From the NCBI RefSeq assembly GCF_021545785.1, contig NZ_CP079801.1, positions 1,674,001 to 1,738,000 of the forward strand: a stretch of 64,000 nucleotides of DNA. Reading direction: 5' to 3'. Under the pieces are notes generated by a model, which was given only the letters and a program-made list of their open reading frames with translations, was not told the DNA's origin and did not search any database. The position numbers were made by a program, and so were the translations under genes. Below are positions 1 through 8,834 of the stretch, one piece after another (position 1 is the stretch's first letter; the number at the start of each line of letters is the position of its first letter). This DNA is from Halopseudomonas maritima. GTDB lineage: Bacteria > Pseudomonadota > Gammaproteobacteria > Pseudomonadales > Pseudomonadaceae.

Positions 1-1173
1 GCTGCCGACAAGCAAATCGATACTGCCGACGACACCCCGCTTGCCAGCGCCCCGGCGCCGGAACCCCCGGCCAGCGTTGAAGCGGTGCCCAGCGGCAATA
101 TCAGTGGCGAAGAGCAGCATTTTTCGCAGCTGGCCGCCCATATCGAATCGATTTTATTGCGCCTGCTGAGCGAGCTACAGGTGCTGGAACGCCAGCAGAA
201 CGCCCGTGACCAGCTACGCGACCAGGTCAGCAAAGGCCTTAACTGGTACGAGCTGACCGCCGTACTGGACTCGCTCTGCGAGCTGGTACTGGGCGCTCAG
301 CAAAGCCGACAGGCGGATTTCGAGCGCTATCTGCAGCAGCTCAACCAGCGTCTTAGCCAGTTCCAGGGCAACCTGGAAGACGCCCAGAGCAGTTACAGCG
401 GCTCGCTGGATGCCGAGCGCGAGCTGGCCGGCGCCATTCGTGGACAGGTGGAGCTGATCAACGACAACGTGCGCGCTGCCGACGACCTGAACACCCTGAA
501 GGCCAACGTCGAAACCCGCCTCAACAGCCTGCTGGATAACATTGATGAAGCCCGCGCCCTGCGCGAGCAGCGCGACAACGAAGTCGCCGAGCGCCTGTCC
601 ACCATGGTCGAGCGCATCCAGGTGATGGAGCTGGAAGCGCAAACCTTCCGCCGACACCTGGAGGAACAGCGCCAGCAGGCGATGGTCGACACCCTCACCG
701 GGCTCGCCAATCGCAGCGGCTTGCAACAGCGCATGGACGAGGAGTTTGAACGCTGGCAGCGCTACGGCGGCCGACTGCTGCTGGTGGTGCTGGATGTAGA
801 CAACTTCAAGTCGATCAATGACCGTTTCGGACACCTGGCCGGCGACAAGGTGCTGCGGCTGATTGCCCAGCAGCTGTCACGCCGCCTGCGCAAGACCGAC
901 TTTATCGGCCGCTTCGGTGGCGAAGAGTTTGTTATTTTGATGCCCGGCATTAGCCCCGAACAAGGCGTTGTGGCGCTGGAAGAGCTGCGCGAAGGCATCG
1001 CCGGCACACCCTTTCACTTCAAGAACGAGCCAGTGCCGGTCACCATCTCCATTGGCGCCACTGAGTTCCTGCCCAACGACTCCCTGGACAGCACCTTCGA
1101 TCGCGCCGACAAGGCGATGTACCAGGCCAAGGAGCAGGGCCGCAACAGGGTGGTGCACGCGGCGAATCCATGA
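1..1173 (+). CDS. Diguanylate cyclase (GGDEF domain), 5' end outside the window
   Basis: Probably synthesises cyclic di-GMP from two GTP in the cytoplasm. The reading frame is open from base 1, so the gene starts upstream of the window; the first in-window start-like codon (GTG at 85) is unlikely to be the true start. The N-terminal two thirds is helical and Gln/Glu-rich with no transmembrane segment. The C-terminal GGDEF domain carries GGEEF at nt 916-930, an accepted active variant. An RxxD inhibitory site (RKTD, nt 889-900) lies five residues before it, so product inhibition is expected. Its stop overlaps the start of the next gene (ATGA), so the two are probably co-translated. The family call is firm; the input signal cannot be read from the sequence. 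Confidence 0.9.
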   Translation, partial: AADKQIDTADDTPLASAPAPEPPASVEAVPSGNISGEEQHFSQLAAHIESILLRLLSELQVLERQQNARDQLRDQVSKGLNWYELTAVLDSLCELVLGAQQSRQADFERYLQQLNQRLSQFQGNLEDAQSSYSGSLDAERELAGAIRGQVELINDNVRAADDLNTLKANVETRLNSLLDNIDEARALREQRDNEVAERLSTMVERIQVMELEAQTFRRHLEEQRQQAMVDTLTGLANRSGLQQRMDEEFERWQRYGGRLLLVVLDVDNFKSINDRFGHLAGDKVLRLIAQQLSRRLRKTDFIGRFGGEEFVILMPGISPEQGVVALEELREGIAGTPFHFKNEPVPVTISIGATEFLPNDSLDSTFDRADKAMYQAKEQGRNRVVHAANP

Positions 1174-2057
1174 GTATGCTGATCCGATACCGCCTGGTTC
1201 TGGCCGCCCTGTCAGCCTTGCTGCTCGCCGGCTGTAGCACGTCTCCCAGCATCAACACCCGCTACCAGGCCAAAAGCCAGGACAGCCGCGTGCAGTACGT
1301 GGTACTGCATTACACCTCGTCCGGTTTCGAACGCTCACTCTTCACCCTGACCCAGCGCGATGTCAGCAGTCATTACCTGATCAGCGACGGTGAGCCGGTG
1401 ATCTATCAGCTGGTGGATGAAAACCGCCGCGCCTGGCACGCCGGCGACAGCAGCTGGCAGGGCCGCACCTGGCTGAACGCCAACTCGATTGGCATCGAGC
1501 TGGTACAGCCCGGCTACACCGACACCGCAACCTGCCGCCAGTGGCACCCCTGGCAGCAGCCGCAGATCGACGCGTTAATCGATCTGCTCAAGGACATCCA
1601 GCAACGCCACCAGCTACCACCGGACGCCTTCATCGGCCACAGCGACGTCGCGCCACAGCGCAAGGTCGACCCCGGCCCGCTGTTTCCGTGGGCGCAACTG
1701 GAAGCGGCGGGCCTAGCCGCCCGCGCTGATCCGCAGCGCACCGACGTGATGCGCCACTGGCTGATGGGCCGCACACCCTCGGTGGCCTGGTTCCAGCAAG
1801 GACTGCAGCGCTGGGGCTACGCCGTACCGAGCCACGGCAGCCTGGATGAGGCCACCCGCAACGTGATCGCCGCTTTCCAGATGCGCTTTCGCCCAGCGCG
1901 CTTTGACGGGCTACCCGACAGCGAGACAGCCGCGCTGCTGGCCGCGCTGGTACCAGAGCAGGGCCGCGCACTGCTCAACGATCCCACGCCCCAGTGGTAT
2001 CAGCCGGATCAGGCTCAGCTCAGCCCGCGCCTGCCACCCTGCACCGCCGCGGACTGA
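1170..2057 (+). CDS. N-acetylmuramoyl-L-alanine amidase, lipoprotein (AmiD/AmpDh2-like)
   Basis: Cleaves the bond between N-acetylmuramic acid and L-alanine in peptidoglycan, probably from the inner face of the outer membrane. A short signal peptide ends in the lipobox LLLAGC, with the acylated Cys at about residue 22. The Amidase_2 zinc domain follows: HYTS near residue 47, SIGIEL in the middle, and a later GHSDVAPQRKVDPG motif that supplies His and Asp ligands. Residues from about 190 look like a small peptidoglycan-binding domain, as in E. coli AmiD. The length of 295 aa fits AmiD rather than cytosolic AmpD. The start overlaps the stop of the upstream cyclase gene. The lipobox argues for a periplasmic role rather than beta-lactamase-inducing muropeptide recycling in the cytoplasm. 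Confidence 0.88.
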   Translation: MSMLIRYRLVLAALSALLLAGCSTSPSINTRYQAKSQDSRVQYVVLHYTSSGFERSLFTLTQRDVSSHYLISDGEPVIYQLVDENRRAWHAGDSSWQGRTWLNANSIGIELVQPGYTDTATCRQWHPWQQPQIDALIDLLKDIQQRHQLPPDAFIGHSDVAPQRKVDPGPLFPWAQLEAAGLAARADPQRTDVMRHWLMGRTPSVAWFQQGLQRWGYAVPSHGSLDEATRNVIAAFQMRFRPARFDGLPDSETAALLAALVPEQGRALLNDPTPQWYQPDQAQLSPRLPPCTAAD

Positions 2058-2063
2058 TCAGGC

Positions 2064-3293
2064 ATGCTGAACTGGATCTGGCTCGGCTTTTTCATCAGCG
2101 CTTTTGCTGCCGCACTCTGGCAATGGCTAGGGCTGGGCGACGCCGAGGTGTTCAGCCGTCTGGTCACCGCGCTGTTCGATATGGCACGGCTTAGTGTGGA
2201 CATCATTCTGGTGCTGGTCGGCACCATGACCCTGTGGCTCGGCTTTCTCAACATTGCCGAGAAGGCGGGGCTGATCAATCAGTTGGCCCGCCTGCTCACA
2301 CCGCTGTTTCGCCGCCTGATGCCGGAGGTGCCAGCAGGGCACCCGGCGCTGGGGCACATCACCATGAACTTCGCCGCCAATGTGCTTGGTCTGGACAACG
2401 CCGCCACACCCATCGGCATCAAGGCCATGCACTCGCTACAGAGCCTCAACCCGAGCAAGGACACCGCCAGCAACGCGCAGATCCTGTTCATGGTGCTCAA
2501 CACCTCGTCGCTGACGTTGCTGCCGATCACCATCTTCATGTACCGCGCGCAGCAGGGCGCCAGCGACCCGACCGAAGTGTTCCTGCCGATCCTGCTGGCT
2601 ACCAGTGCCTCCAGTCTGGTTGGCCTGCTGAGCGTCGCGCTGATTCAGCGCCTGCGGCTCTGGGACCCGGTGGTGCTGGCGTATCTGGCGGGCGGCGCCG
2701 TCGCCCTCGGGCTGTTGCTGACCACCCTGGCTGGCCTGTCGGCCGAGGCGCTGGCAGCCACTTCTACACTGGTCGGCAACCTCACTCTGTTCGGCATTGT
2801 CATCGCCTTTTTGCTGATCGCCGCGCTGCGCAAGGTGAACGTCTACGACAGCTTTATCGAAGGGGCCAAACAGGGCTTTGAGGTCACCATCTCGCTGCTG
2901 CCGTTTCTGGTCGCCATGCTGGTGGCCGTCGGCGTGCTGCGCGCCAGCGGCGTGCTGGATGCACTGCTCGACGGCATCCGCTGGCTGGTCGAAGGGCTGG
3001 GTTGGGACACCCGCTTTATCGACGCCCTGCCAACCGCCTTCATCAAACCCCTGTCGGGCAGCGGCTCGCGCGCCATGATGATCGAAACCATGAACACCTT
3101 TGGCGTCGACAGCTTCCCGGCCCAGCTGGCCGCCACCTTCCAGGGCAGCACCGAAACCACCTTCTACGTGCTTGCCGTCTACTTCGGCGCCATCGGCATC
3201 AGCCGCGTGCGCCACGCGCTCGGCTGCGCGCTGCTGGCTGATCTGGCCGGTATGCTCACCGCCATTGGCGTCTGCTATTGGTTTTTTGGATAA
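2064..3293 (+). CDS. Nucleoside-recognition (Gate) domain membrane protein, SpmA-SpmB fusion type
   Basis: A 409-aa polytopic inner-membrane protein with about ten hydrophobic segments. Two related halves each carry a Gate-type motif: the first half has the stretch ending in GLDNAATPIGIKAM, the second has LPTAFIKPLSGSGSRAMM. This matches the fused SpmA/SpmB 'spore maturation' family found in non-sporulating bacteria. The transported substrate is not established for this family, and I make no functional claim beyond transporter-like membrane protein. It starts six bases after the amidase stop, so it probably shares the transcript of the two upstream genes. Confidence 0.8.
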   Translation: MLNWIWLGFFISAFAAALWQWLGLGDAEVFSRLVTALFDMARLSVDIILVLVGTMTLWLGFLNIAEKAGLINQLARLLTPLFRRLMPEVPAGHPALGHITMNFAANVLGLDNAATPIGIKAMHSLQSLNPSKDTASNAQILFMVLNTSSLTLLPITIFMYRAQQGASDPTEVFLPILLATSASSLVGLLSVALIQRLRLWDPVVLAYLAGGAVALGLLLTTLAGLSAEALAATSTLVGNLTLFGIVIAFLLIAALRKVNVYDSFIEGAKQGFEVTISLLPFLVAMLVAVGVLRASGVLDALLDGIRWLVEGLGWDTRFIDALPTAFIKPLSGSGSRAMMIETMNTFGVDSFPAQLAATFQGSTETTFYVLAVYFGAIGISRVRHALGCALLADLAGMLTAIGVCYWFFG

Positions 3294-3300
3294 CAGCGGC

Positions 3301-3377
3301 TGAAGGCTGAAGGCTGAAGGCTGAAGGCTGAAGGCTGAAGGCTGAAGGCTGAAGGCTGAAGGCTGAAGGCTGAAGGC
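3301..3377 (+). repeat. Heptamer array (TGAAGGC)x11
   Basis: Eleven exact head-to-tail copies of TGAAGGC begin just after the membrane-protein gene. The related opposite-strand array at 3453-3490 lies 75 bp away, so the pair could form a long imperfect hairpin. Confidence 0.97.
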
Positions 3378-3452
3378 AAATCAGTCTTGCTGGTTGGCCA
3401 GACCGCGTCAAGCACCCTATTATGAGCACAATCGTTGGTAGCCACTCGCTCT

Positions 3453-3490
3453 GCTTTAAGCCTCCAGCCTCCAGCCTCGAGCTTCCAGCC
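3453..3490 (-). repeat. Degenerate heptamer array, GCCTCCA type
   Basis: About five units (GCTTTAA, GCCTCCA twice, GCCTCGA, GCTTCCA). They are the reverse complement, with drift, of the TGAAGGC/TGGAGGC unit seen in the upstream array. The array ends 39 bp before the RNase J-like start. Confidence 0.8.
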
Positions 3491-3529
3491 GCGCAGTACA
3501 CCGCTTCACACCCAACATAAGGTTTCCCC

Positions 3530-4858
3530 ATGCGCGCCCGCTTCGACCAACTCCACCGCCAGCCAGGCCCCTGGTTTGTGGCCTTGGGCGGCGCGGGTAT
3601 GTTCGGCGCCAACTTCTATCTGTATGGTTCGGCCGGCGAGTGGATTGCGGTAGATTGCGGCTTTGCCCTGAACCCGACACCCAGCGGTCGCAACGCCGTC
3701 TCGGTGCCCAGTCTGGCCGCGCTGGAACGCTATGACATCACGCTGTCGGCGATTCTCATCACCCACGGTCACGAAGACCACATCGGCGCTATTCCACACC
3801 TCTGGCGCGCGCTGGAGTGCCCGATCTACGCCAGCCCCTTTGCCGCCAGGCTGATTCGCGCCAAGCTAGACCCGGGCCTGACCTGGCCGCGTTTGCAGGA
3901 GATTCGTCCGCTTGAGCCCATCGGCATCGGCGCGTTTCAGGCCGAATGGATTCCGGTCACCCACTCGATCCCCGAGTCCCATGCCATCGTGCTGGAGGTC
4001 GCCGGCAAACGCCTGTACCACAGCGGCGACTGGAAGCTGGACAACCATCCGGTGGTTGGCGAGCTGACCGCGCAGGCACGCCTGCAGCAGCTGGGACGTG
4101 ACGGCATTGACGTTGTCGTTGGCGACTCGACCAACGCCCCGGTGTCCGGCGCCAGCCGGTCTGAGGCCACCGTGCAAAACGGTCTGCAGGATGCTATCCG
4201 GCCCTGTCGCCAGCGCGTTATCGTCACCTGTTTTGCCAGCAATCTGGCGCGCCTGCACAGCCTGGCGGATATCGCCTTCGACTGCGGGCGCTATGCTGCG
4301 CTGCTGGGCCGCAGCCTCACCCACATGCACAGCATCGGGCGCGCTCAGGGCTACCTCCGCGCGCGACCCGGCTATATCGGCCCATGGGAACTGGGCCATC
4401 TGCCGCGCGAGCAGCAGCTGTGGGTGTGCACCGGCAGTCAGGGCGAACCGGGCGCGGCGCTGGGCCGGTTGGCCGCTGGCAGCCATCCGCACCTGAGCCT
4501 GGAGCCGGGCGATACCGTCATCTTCTCCTCGCGCCTGATCCCCGGCAACGAGGCGGCGCTGGAGCGCATCAAGCAGGGTCTGAAAGAGCAGGGCGTCGAG
4601 CTGATCGACGACGACCTGCAGCCCCAGGTGCACGCCTCCGGCCATCCCCCGCAGGACGACCTGCGCCAGCTGTACGGCTGGCTCAAGGCCCGCTACCTGC
4701 TGCCGGTCCACGGCGAGCTTTATCACCAGCAGGCGCATATGGCGCTGGGCCGCGAACTGGGACTGGGCGGCCTGATCCCCGGCAACGGCGACCTGATCGA
4801 CCTCAGCGCACAGCCGGCCAAGGTGGCAGAGCTGCCGTGGGGGCTGGTAGAGGTTTAG
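3530..4858 (+). CDS. RNase J-like metallo-beta-lactamase / beta-CASP nuclease
   Basis: Predicted zinc-dependent ribonuclease of the beta-CASP group. The lactamase core motif HGHEDH is at residues 79-84, followed by IGAIPH. A further His lies in VTHSIPES, and GDSTNAP supplies the Asp of the next metal motif. Near the C-terminus PVHGELYHQQAH matches the last conserved motif of RNase J (PVHGE..H). At 442 aa it lacks the extra C-terminal domain of Bacillus RNase J (about 555 aa), as is usual for short proteobacterial members. Both sides of the gene carry inverted heptamer arrays. The family is clear; the RNA substrate and whether it acts as an exonuclease are not. Confidence 0.85.
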   Translation: MRARFDQLHRQPGPWFVALGGAGMFGANFYLYGSAGEWIAVDCGFALNPTPSGRNAVSVPSLAALERYDITLSAILITHGHEDHIGAIPHLWRALECPIYASPFAARLIRAKLDPGLTWPRLQEIRPLEPIGIGAFQAEWIPVTHSIPESHAIVLEVAGKRLYHSGDWKLDNHPVVGELTAQARLQQLGRDGIDVVVGDSTNAPVSGASRSEATVQNGLQDAIRPCRQRVIVTCFASNLARLHSLADIAFDCGRYAALLGRSLTHMHSIGRAQGYLRARPGYIGPWELGHLPREQQLWVCTGSQGEPGAALGRLAAGSHPHLSLEPGDTVIFSSRLIPGNEAALERIKQGLKEQGVELIDDDLQPQVHASGHPPQDDLRQLYGWLKARYLLPVHGELYHQQAHMALGRELGLGGLIPGNGDLIDLSAQPAKVAELPWGLVEV

Positions 4859-4863
4859 GCCAG

Positions 4864-4898
4864 CTGGAGGCTGGAGGCTGGAGGCTGGAGGCTGGAGG
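4864..4898 (+). repeat. Heptamer array (CTGGAGG)x5
   Basis: Five exact copies of CTGGAGG start six bases after the RNase J-like stop codon. An inverted, degenerate partner lies at 4986-5023. Confidence 0.95.
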
Positions 4899-4985
4899 CT
4901 GGACAGGGTGCACGCCATTCAAAAACGTGCTCAAGCAACCTTGCCTGATAGCGGCCAAGATCCAGTCACTGCAACAGCTCAGGCT

Positions 4986-5023
4986 GCTTCTAACTTCCAG
5001 CCTTCAGCTTCAAGCCTTCAGCC
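4986..5023 (-). repeat. Degenerate heptamer array, GCCTTCA type
   Basis: About five units (GCTTCTA, ACTTCCA, GCCTTCA, GCTTCAA, GCCTTCA). They are in the opposite sense to the array at 4864-4898, with 87 bp between the two. The block sits just beyond the 3' end of the minus-strand oxidase gene. Confidence 0.8.
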
Positions 5024-5046
5024 GCCGGTGCCCCAGCGCCGGCCCG

Positions 5047-6351
5047 CTAAAACAGTTCCTTGGTCCGCTCCCACAGCATCCCCATCGCCAGCAGCGGCGC
5101 GCGCAAGCGCTGGCCGCCCGGGAAGGCCAGGTGCGGTACCTTGGCGAACACATCAAACCCGCTACTGGCCTGGGTGGCGATGGCTTCGGCGAGCAGGCGG
5201 GCTGCCAGGTGGGTGGCGTTGACGCCGTGGCCGGAGTAGGCCTGGGCGTAGAATACATTGGGCTGCTCATCGAGCCGGCCGATCTGCGGCAAGCGGTTGG
5301 CGCCGATGCCGATCATGCCGCCCCACTGGAACTCGACCTTCACATCGGCCAGCTGCGGGAACACCTTGAGCATCTTCGGCCGCATGTAGGCGGCAATGTC
5401 CGCCGGGTCACGGCCGGAGTAGTGACAGGCGCCGCCAAACAGCAGGCGATGGTCCGCCGAGAGGCGGTAGTAATCCAGCGCCACCCGCTGGTCACACAGC
5501 GCCATGTTCTGCGGAATCAGGCTGCGCGCGCGCTCCTCGCCCAGCGGCTCGGTGGCAATCACATAACTGCCGGCCGGAATCACCGTGCCGCCAAGCTTGG
5601 GGTTGAGCTGCCCCATATAGGCATTGCAGCCCAGCACCAGCTGCTTGGCCCGCACCCGGCCGGTGGCCGTGTGTACGGTCAGGGTGTCGCCATACTCAAT
5701 GCGGCTGACGGGCGAATGTTCAAACAGCCGAGCGCCGAGCTGACGAGCAGCGGCGGCTTCGCCCAGCACCAGATTAAGCGGGTGCAGGTGGCCGGAACCC
5801 ATATCGGTCATGCCGCCGATATACTGATCGGAGCCGACCACGCTGTGCAGCTGCTCGCGCTCGATCAGCGTCATCTCGTGGCGATAACCCAGTGATTGCA
5901 GCTCTTCACGATCAGCCAAAAAGCCTTCCATGTGCGCTGGCTTGTTGGCCAGATCGCAGTAGCCCATGGTCAGATCACAGTCGATATTGAAGCGCGCAAT
6001 GCGCTCGGTGACGATCTCGACCGCCTCGATACCCATCAGCTTCAGGCTACGCACACCCTCGGCGCCAATCTGCTTTTCGAAACGGTCAACGTCATGGCCA
6101 ACGCCGCGAATCAGTTGACCGCCATTACGGCCGCTGGCGCCCCAGCCGATCTGATGCGCTTCCAGCAGCACCACCGACAGCCCGCGCTCGGCCAGCTCCA
6201 GCGCCGTGTTAACGCCGGTAAAACCGCCGCCAACGATGCAGACATCCGCCTGCTCCTCCCCCTGCAGAACCGGCAGCCCGAGCTGCTGGTTGGCGGTGGC
6301 GGCGTAATAAGAAGGGGCGTGCTCGTGGGTATGGGTTGCGCTGCGCAGCAT
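5047..6351 (-). CDS. FAD-dependent amine oxidase (gamma-glutamylputrescine oxidase/PauB-like)
   Basis: A DAO-family flavoprotein of 434 aa expected to oxidise a secondary or primary amine, giving an aldehyde, ammonia and hydrogen peroxide. The FAD dinucleotide-binding motif VGGGFTGVNTALELAE lies near residue 40. A GASGRNGGQL stretch typical of PuuB-type oxidases follows, and a C-terminal AYSGHGVN motif contacts the flavin. It lies downstream of the Lrp-family gene on the same strand and near pauR, the polyamine regulator. A substrate such as gamma-glutamyl-putrescine is therefore plausible, but the sequence alone does not fix it. Confidence 0.82.
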   Translation of the reverse strand: MLRSATHTHEHAPSYYAATANQQLGLPVLQGEEQADVCIVGGGFTGVNTALELAERGLSVVLLEAHQIGWGASGRNGGQLIRGVGHDVDRFEKQIGAEGVRSLKLMGIEAVEIVTERIARFNIDCDLTMGYCDLANKPAHMEGFLADREELQSLGYRHEMTLIEREQLHSVVGSDQYIGGMTDMGSGHLHPLNLVLGEAAAARQLGARLFEHSPVSRIEYGDTLTVHTATGRVRAKQLVLGCNAYMGQLNPKLGGTVIPAGSYVIATEPLGEERARSLIPQNMALCDQRVALDYYRLSADHRLLFGGACHYSGRDPADIAAYMRPKMLKVFPQLADVKVEFQWGGMIGIGANRLPQIGRLDEQPNVFYAQAYSGHGVNATHLAARLLAEAIATQASSGFDVFAKVPHLAFPGGQRLRAPLLAMGMLWERTKELF

Positions 6352-6450
6352 GGGATTATCCGTTTGCGATCATGGCGTTTGAAATCGTGAAACACCGTAA
6401 ATAAAATTTGACGCCAGCATAACCAGATACCAGCGCCCCTACAATCCCAC

Positions 6451-6945
6451 TCAGTCTGACTCCGGAATCGGCAGTGCCAGCGTCTCTTTCAGCTCTTCCA
6501 TCACGATATAGCTTTTCGACTCCCGTACGCCGGGCAGGCGCAGCAGAATATCGCCCAGCAGCTTGCGGTAGGACGCCATCTCGGAAATCCGCGCCTTGAT
6601 CAGATAATCGAAGTCGCCCGAGACCAGATGACATTCGAGCACGTGCGGCAGCTTGGTCGCAGCACGGCGAAAGTCATCAAAGATATCGGCCGACTTGGAA
6701 TACAGGCTGATCTCGACAAACACCAGCAGGTTGGCCTGCAGCTTCTGCGGGTTGAGCCGCGCGCCGTAACCGAGGATGAACTTCTCCCGTTCCAGCCGCT
6801 TTACGCGCTCCATACAGGGCGTGGTAGACAGCCCCACACGCTCGCCCAGCTCCACATAGGACATCCGCCCCTCTTCCTGCAGCAATTGCAGGATATGGCG
6901 GTCGATGCGATCCAGCTCGCGACTGGAGGCCTTTCTGGTTTTCAT
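6451..6945 (-). CDS. dadR: Lrp/AsnC-family regulator, DadR-type
   Basis: A 164-aa amino-acid-responsive DNA-binding protein. The N-terminal winged helix (LDRIDRHILQLLQEEGRMSY ... STTPCMERVKRLE) is followed by a RAM ligand domain ending in ESKSYIVMEELKE. It is divergent from dadA with 142 bp between starts, the arrangement of P. aeruginosa, where DadR activates dadAX with alanine as signal. The intergenic DNA is AT-rich, as expected for Lrp-type binding. The family is certain; the DadR name rests on position. Confidence 0.88.
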   Translation of the reverse strand: MKTRKASSRELDRIDRHILQLLQEEGRMSYVELGERVGLSTTPCMERVKRLEREKFILGYGARLNPQKLQANLLVFVEISLYSKSADIFDDFRRAATKLPHVLECHLVSGDFDYLIKARISEMASYRKLLGDILLRLPGVRESKSYIVMEELKETLALPIPESD

Positions 6946-7087
6946 GAAATACCCCTGAAAAACAACTTTTGAAAAGAACCTTACTCTGCAATACGCAAAA
7001 TAAACGAAAAATCAGGCCAGATCACTTGCCATAGAATAGCGATATCACCCAACAACAAATTCATCAGCACATTTGCGGGAGCACAGC
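6946..7087. promoter_or_regulatory. dadR-dadA divergent control region
   Basis: This 142-bp spacer is markedly AT-rich compared with its surroundings and holds both promoters. A TTGCCA at 7027-7032 could be a -35 element for dadA, but I could not assign a convincing -10 element. Binding by DadR is inferred from context, not from a recognised motif. Confidence 0.5.
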
Positions 7088-8389
7088 ATGCAGGTTCTCA
7101 TCCTCGGTAGTGGCGTCATCGGCGTTACCAGCGCCTGGTATCTGGCCCGCGCCGGCCATCAGGTCACCGTGGTTGATCGCCAGCCTGGCGCCGGCCTGGA
7201 AACCAGCTTCGGCAACGCCGGCATGATTTCCCCCGGCTACTCTGCCCCGTGGGCCGCGCCGGGCGTGCCGTTCAAGGCGGTCAAGTGGATGCTGGCCAAG
7301 CACCCGCCGCTGTCCATCCGCCCGACCAGCGACCCGCACCAGTACCGCTGGATGGTACAGATGCTCGCTAACTGCACTGCAGCGCGCTACGCGGTCAACA
7401 AGGAACGCATGATGCGCCTGGCCGAATACAGCCGCGACTGCCTGATGGATCTGCGCAGCGACAGCGGCGTCGATTACGAACACCGTGAGCAGGGCACTCT
7501 GCAAGTATTCCGCACCCAGAAACAGATGGATGCCGCCGCCAAGGACATCGCCGTGCTGGAACGCTGCGGCGTGCCTTACGAAGTCCTCGACCGTGACGGC
7601 TGCGTGCGCGCCGAACCCGGCCTGGCCGCCAGTGCCGGCAAGATCATCGGCGGCCTGCGCCTGCCCAACGACGAAACCGGTGATTGCCACCTGTTCACCA
7701 CCCGCCTGGCGGCCAAGGCTGCCGAGCTGGGCGTCGAATTCCGCTACAACTGTGCCATTGCAGAACTGCTCAGCGATGGCGCGCAGATCAACGGCGTGCG
7801 CCTGGAAAGCGGCGAACTGCTGACCGCCGACCGCTACGTGCTGGCCCTTGGCAGCTTCTCACCGAAACTGGCCCGCCCGCTCGGCTTCGACCTGCCGATC
7901 TACCCGGTCAAGGGTTACTCGCTGACCCTCCCGGTGGCCAACGATGCGATGGCGCCGGTTTCCACCATCATGGATGAAACCTACAAGGTCGCCGTTACCC
8001 GCTTTGCCGACCGCATCCGCGTGGGCGGCATGGCCGAGCTGACCGGCTTTGACGACAGCCTGAAAGAGAAGCGCCGCGCCACACTGGAAATGGTCGTCTC
8101 CGACCTGTTCCCGCAGGGCGGCAAGGTGGCCGAAGCCACCTTCTGGACCGGCTTTCGCCCGATGACCCCGGACGGCACGCCGATCATCGGCGCCAGCAGC
8201 CTGCGCAACCTGTATTTCAACACCGGGCACGGCACCCTCGGCTGGACCATGTCCTGCGGCTCCAGCAAACTGCTGGCCGACCTGCTGTCCGGTGAAAAGC
8301 CCGCACTGAACGCCGGCGATTACAGCTTTGACCGTTACTCCAACCACAAGGAACACCAGCACCATGGCCATCCAGCGTCTGCACACTAA
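7088..8389 (+). CDS. dadA: D-amino acid dehydrogenase small subunit DadA
   Basis: Membrane-associated flavoprotein that deaminates D-amino acids, mainly D-alanine to pyruvate and ammonia, and passes electrons to the respiratory chain. The N-terminal Rossmann motif VLILGSGVIGVTSAWYLARAG binds FAD; ETSFGNAGMISPGYSAPWA and the C-terminal GHGTLGWTMSCGS are family hallmarks. The length is 433 aa against about 432 in relatives. ATG 7088 is chosen over the upstream TTG because GGGAG lies seven bases before it. The RidA gene starts inside its 3' end. DadA forms an imine intermediate, which explains the RidA partner. Confidence 0.95.
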   Translation: MQVLILGSGVIGVTSAWYLARAGHQVTVVDRQPGAGLETSFGNAGMISPGYSAPWAAPGVPFKAVKWMLAKHPPLSIRPTSDPHQYRWMVQMLANCTAARYAVNKERMMRLAEYSRDCLMDLRSDSGVDYEHREQGTLQVFRTQKQMDAAAKDIAVLERCGVPYEVLDRDGCVRAEPGLAASAGKIIGGLRLPNDETGDCHLFTTRLAAKAAELGVEFRYNCAIAELLSDGAQINGVRLESGELLTADRYVLALGSFSPKLARPLGFDLPIYPVKGYSLTLPVANDAMAPVSTIMDETYKVAVTRFADRIRVGGMAELTGFDDSLKEKRRATLEMVVSDLFPQGGKVAEATFWTGFRPMTPDGTPIIGASSLRNLYFNTGHGTLGWTMSCGSSKLLADLLSGEKPALNAGDYSFDRYSNHKEHQHHGHPASAH

Positions 8390-8723
8390 CCACCGCATGA
8401 GTCAGATCGTGATTCACCAGAACACGGTCTATCTTGCCGGTCAGGTTGCCGCCGATGACGACCTCACCAAAGGCGCCGCCGAGCAGACCCGCAGCACCCT
8501 CGCAGAGATCGAGAAGCTGCTGGCCGAAGCCGGTACCGACAAGACCAGGATCCTGTCGGTGACCATCTACCTGAAAGACATCGACGCCGACTTTGAAGCC
8601 ATGAACGGTGTTTGGGATCAGTGGCTGCCGGCTGGCACCGCACCGGCCCGCGCCACCGTTGAAGCCAAGCTGTGCGAGCCGGAGATTCTGGTCGAGATGT
8701 CGGTCGTCGCTGCACTGCCCTGA
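8364..8723 (+). CDS. RidA/YjgF-family reactive imine deaminase
   Basis: A 119-aa RidA protein that hydrolyses enamine or imine intermediates to keto acids. The start ATG 8364 lies 26 bp inside dadA, so the two are translationally coupled. This start gives the usual family N-terminus (MAIQRLHTNHRMSQIV) and is preferred to the later ATG at 8397. Residues such as GQVAADD and the Arg in TAPARATVEAKL follow the RidA pattern. In P. aeruginosa a RidA gene also sits between dadA and dadX. The likely job is clearing the imine released by DadA. Confidence 0.9.
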   Translation: MAIQRLHTNHRMSQIVIHQNTVYLAGQVAADDDLTKGAAEQTRSTLAEIEKLLAEAGTDKTRILSVTIYLKDIDADFEAMNGVWDQWLPAGTAPARATVEAKLCEPEILVEMSVVAALP

Positions 8724-8792
8724 GGTTGCGGCAACACTTGTTCACCCTCTCAGTCACCGCTCCCACGCGTTCAGTGGTGTCTGATATTCTGG

Positions 8793-8817
8793 CGGGGCAC
8801 GTTGCCCCGTCTTTTTT
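8793..8817 (+). terminator. Intrinsic terminator between ridA and dadX
   Basis: Stem CGGGGCA (8793-8799), loop CGT, stem TGCCCCG (8803-8809), followed by TCTTTTTT. The hairpin ends only about 17 bases before the dadX ATG. Confidence 0.8.
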
Positions 8818-8834
8818 ATTCAAGATGCCTTGTC

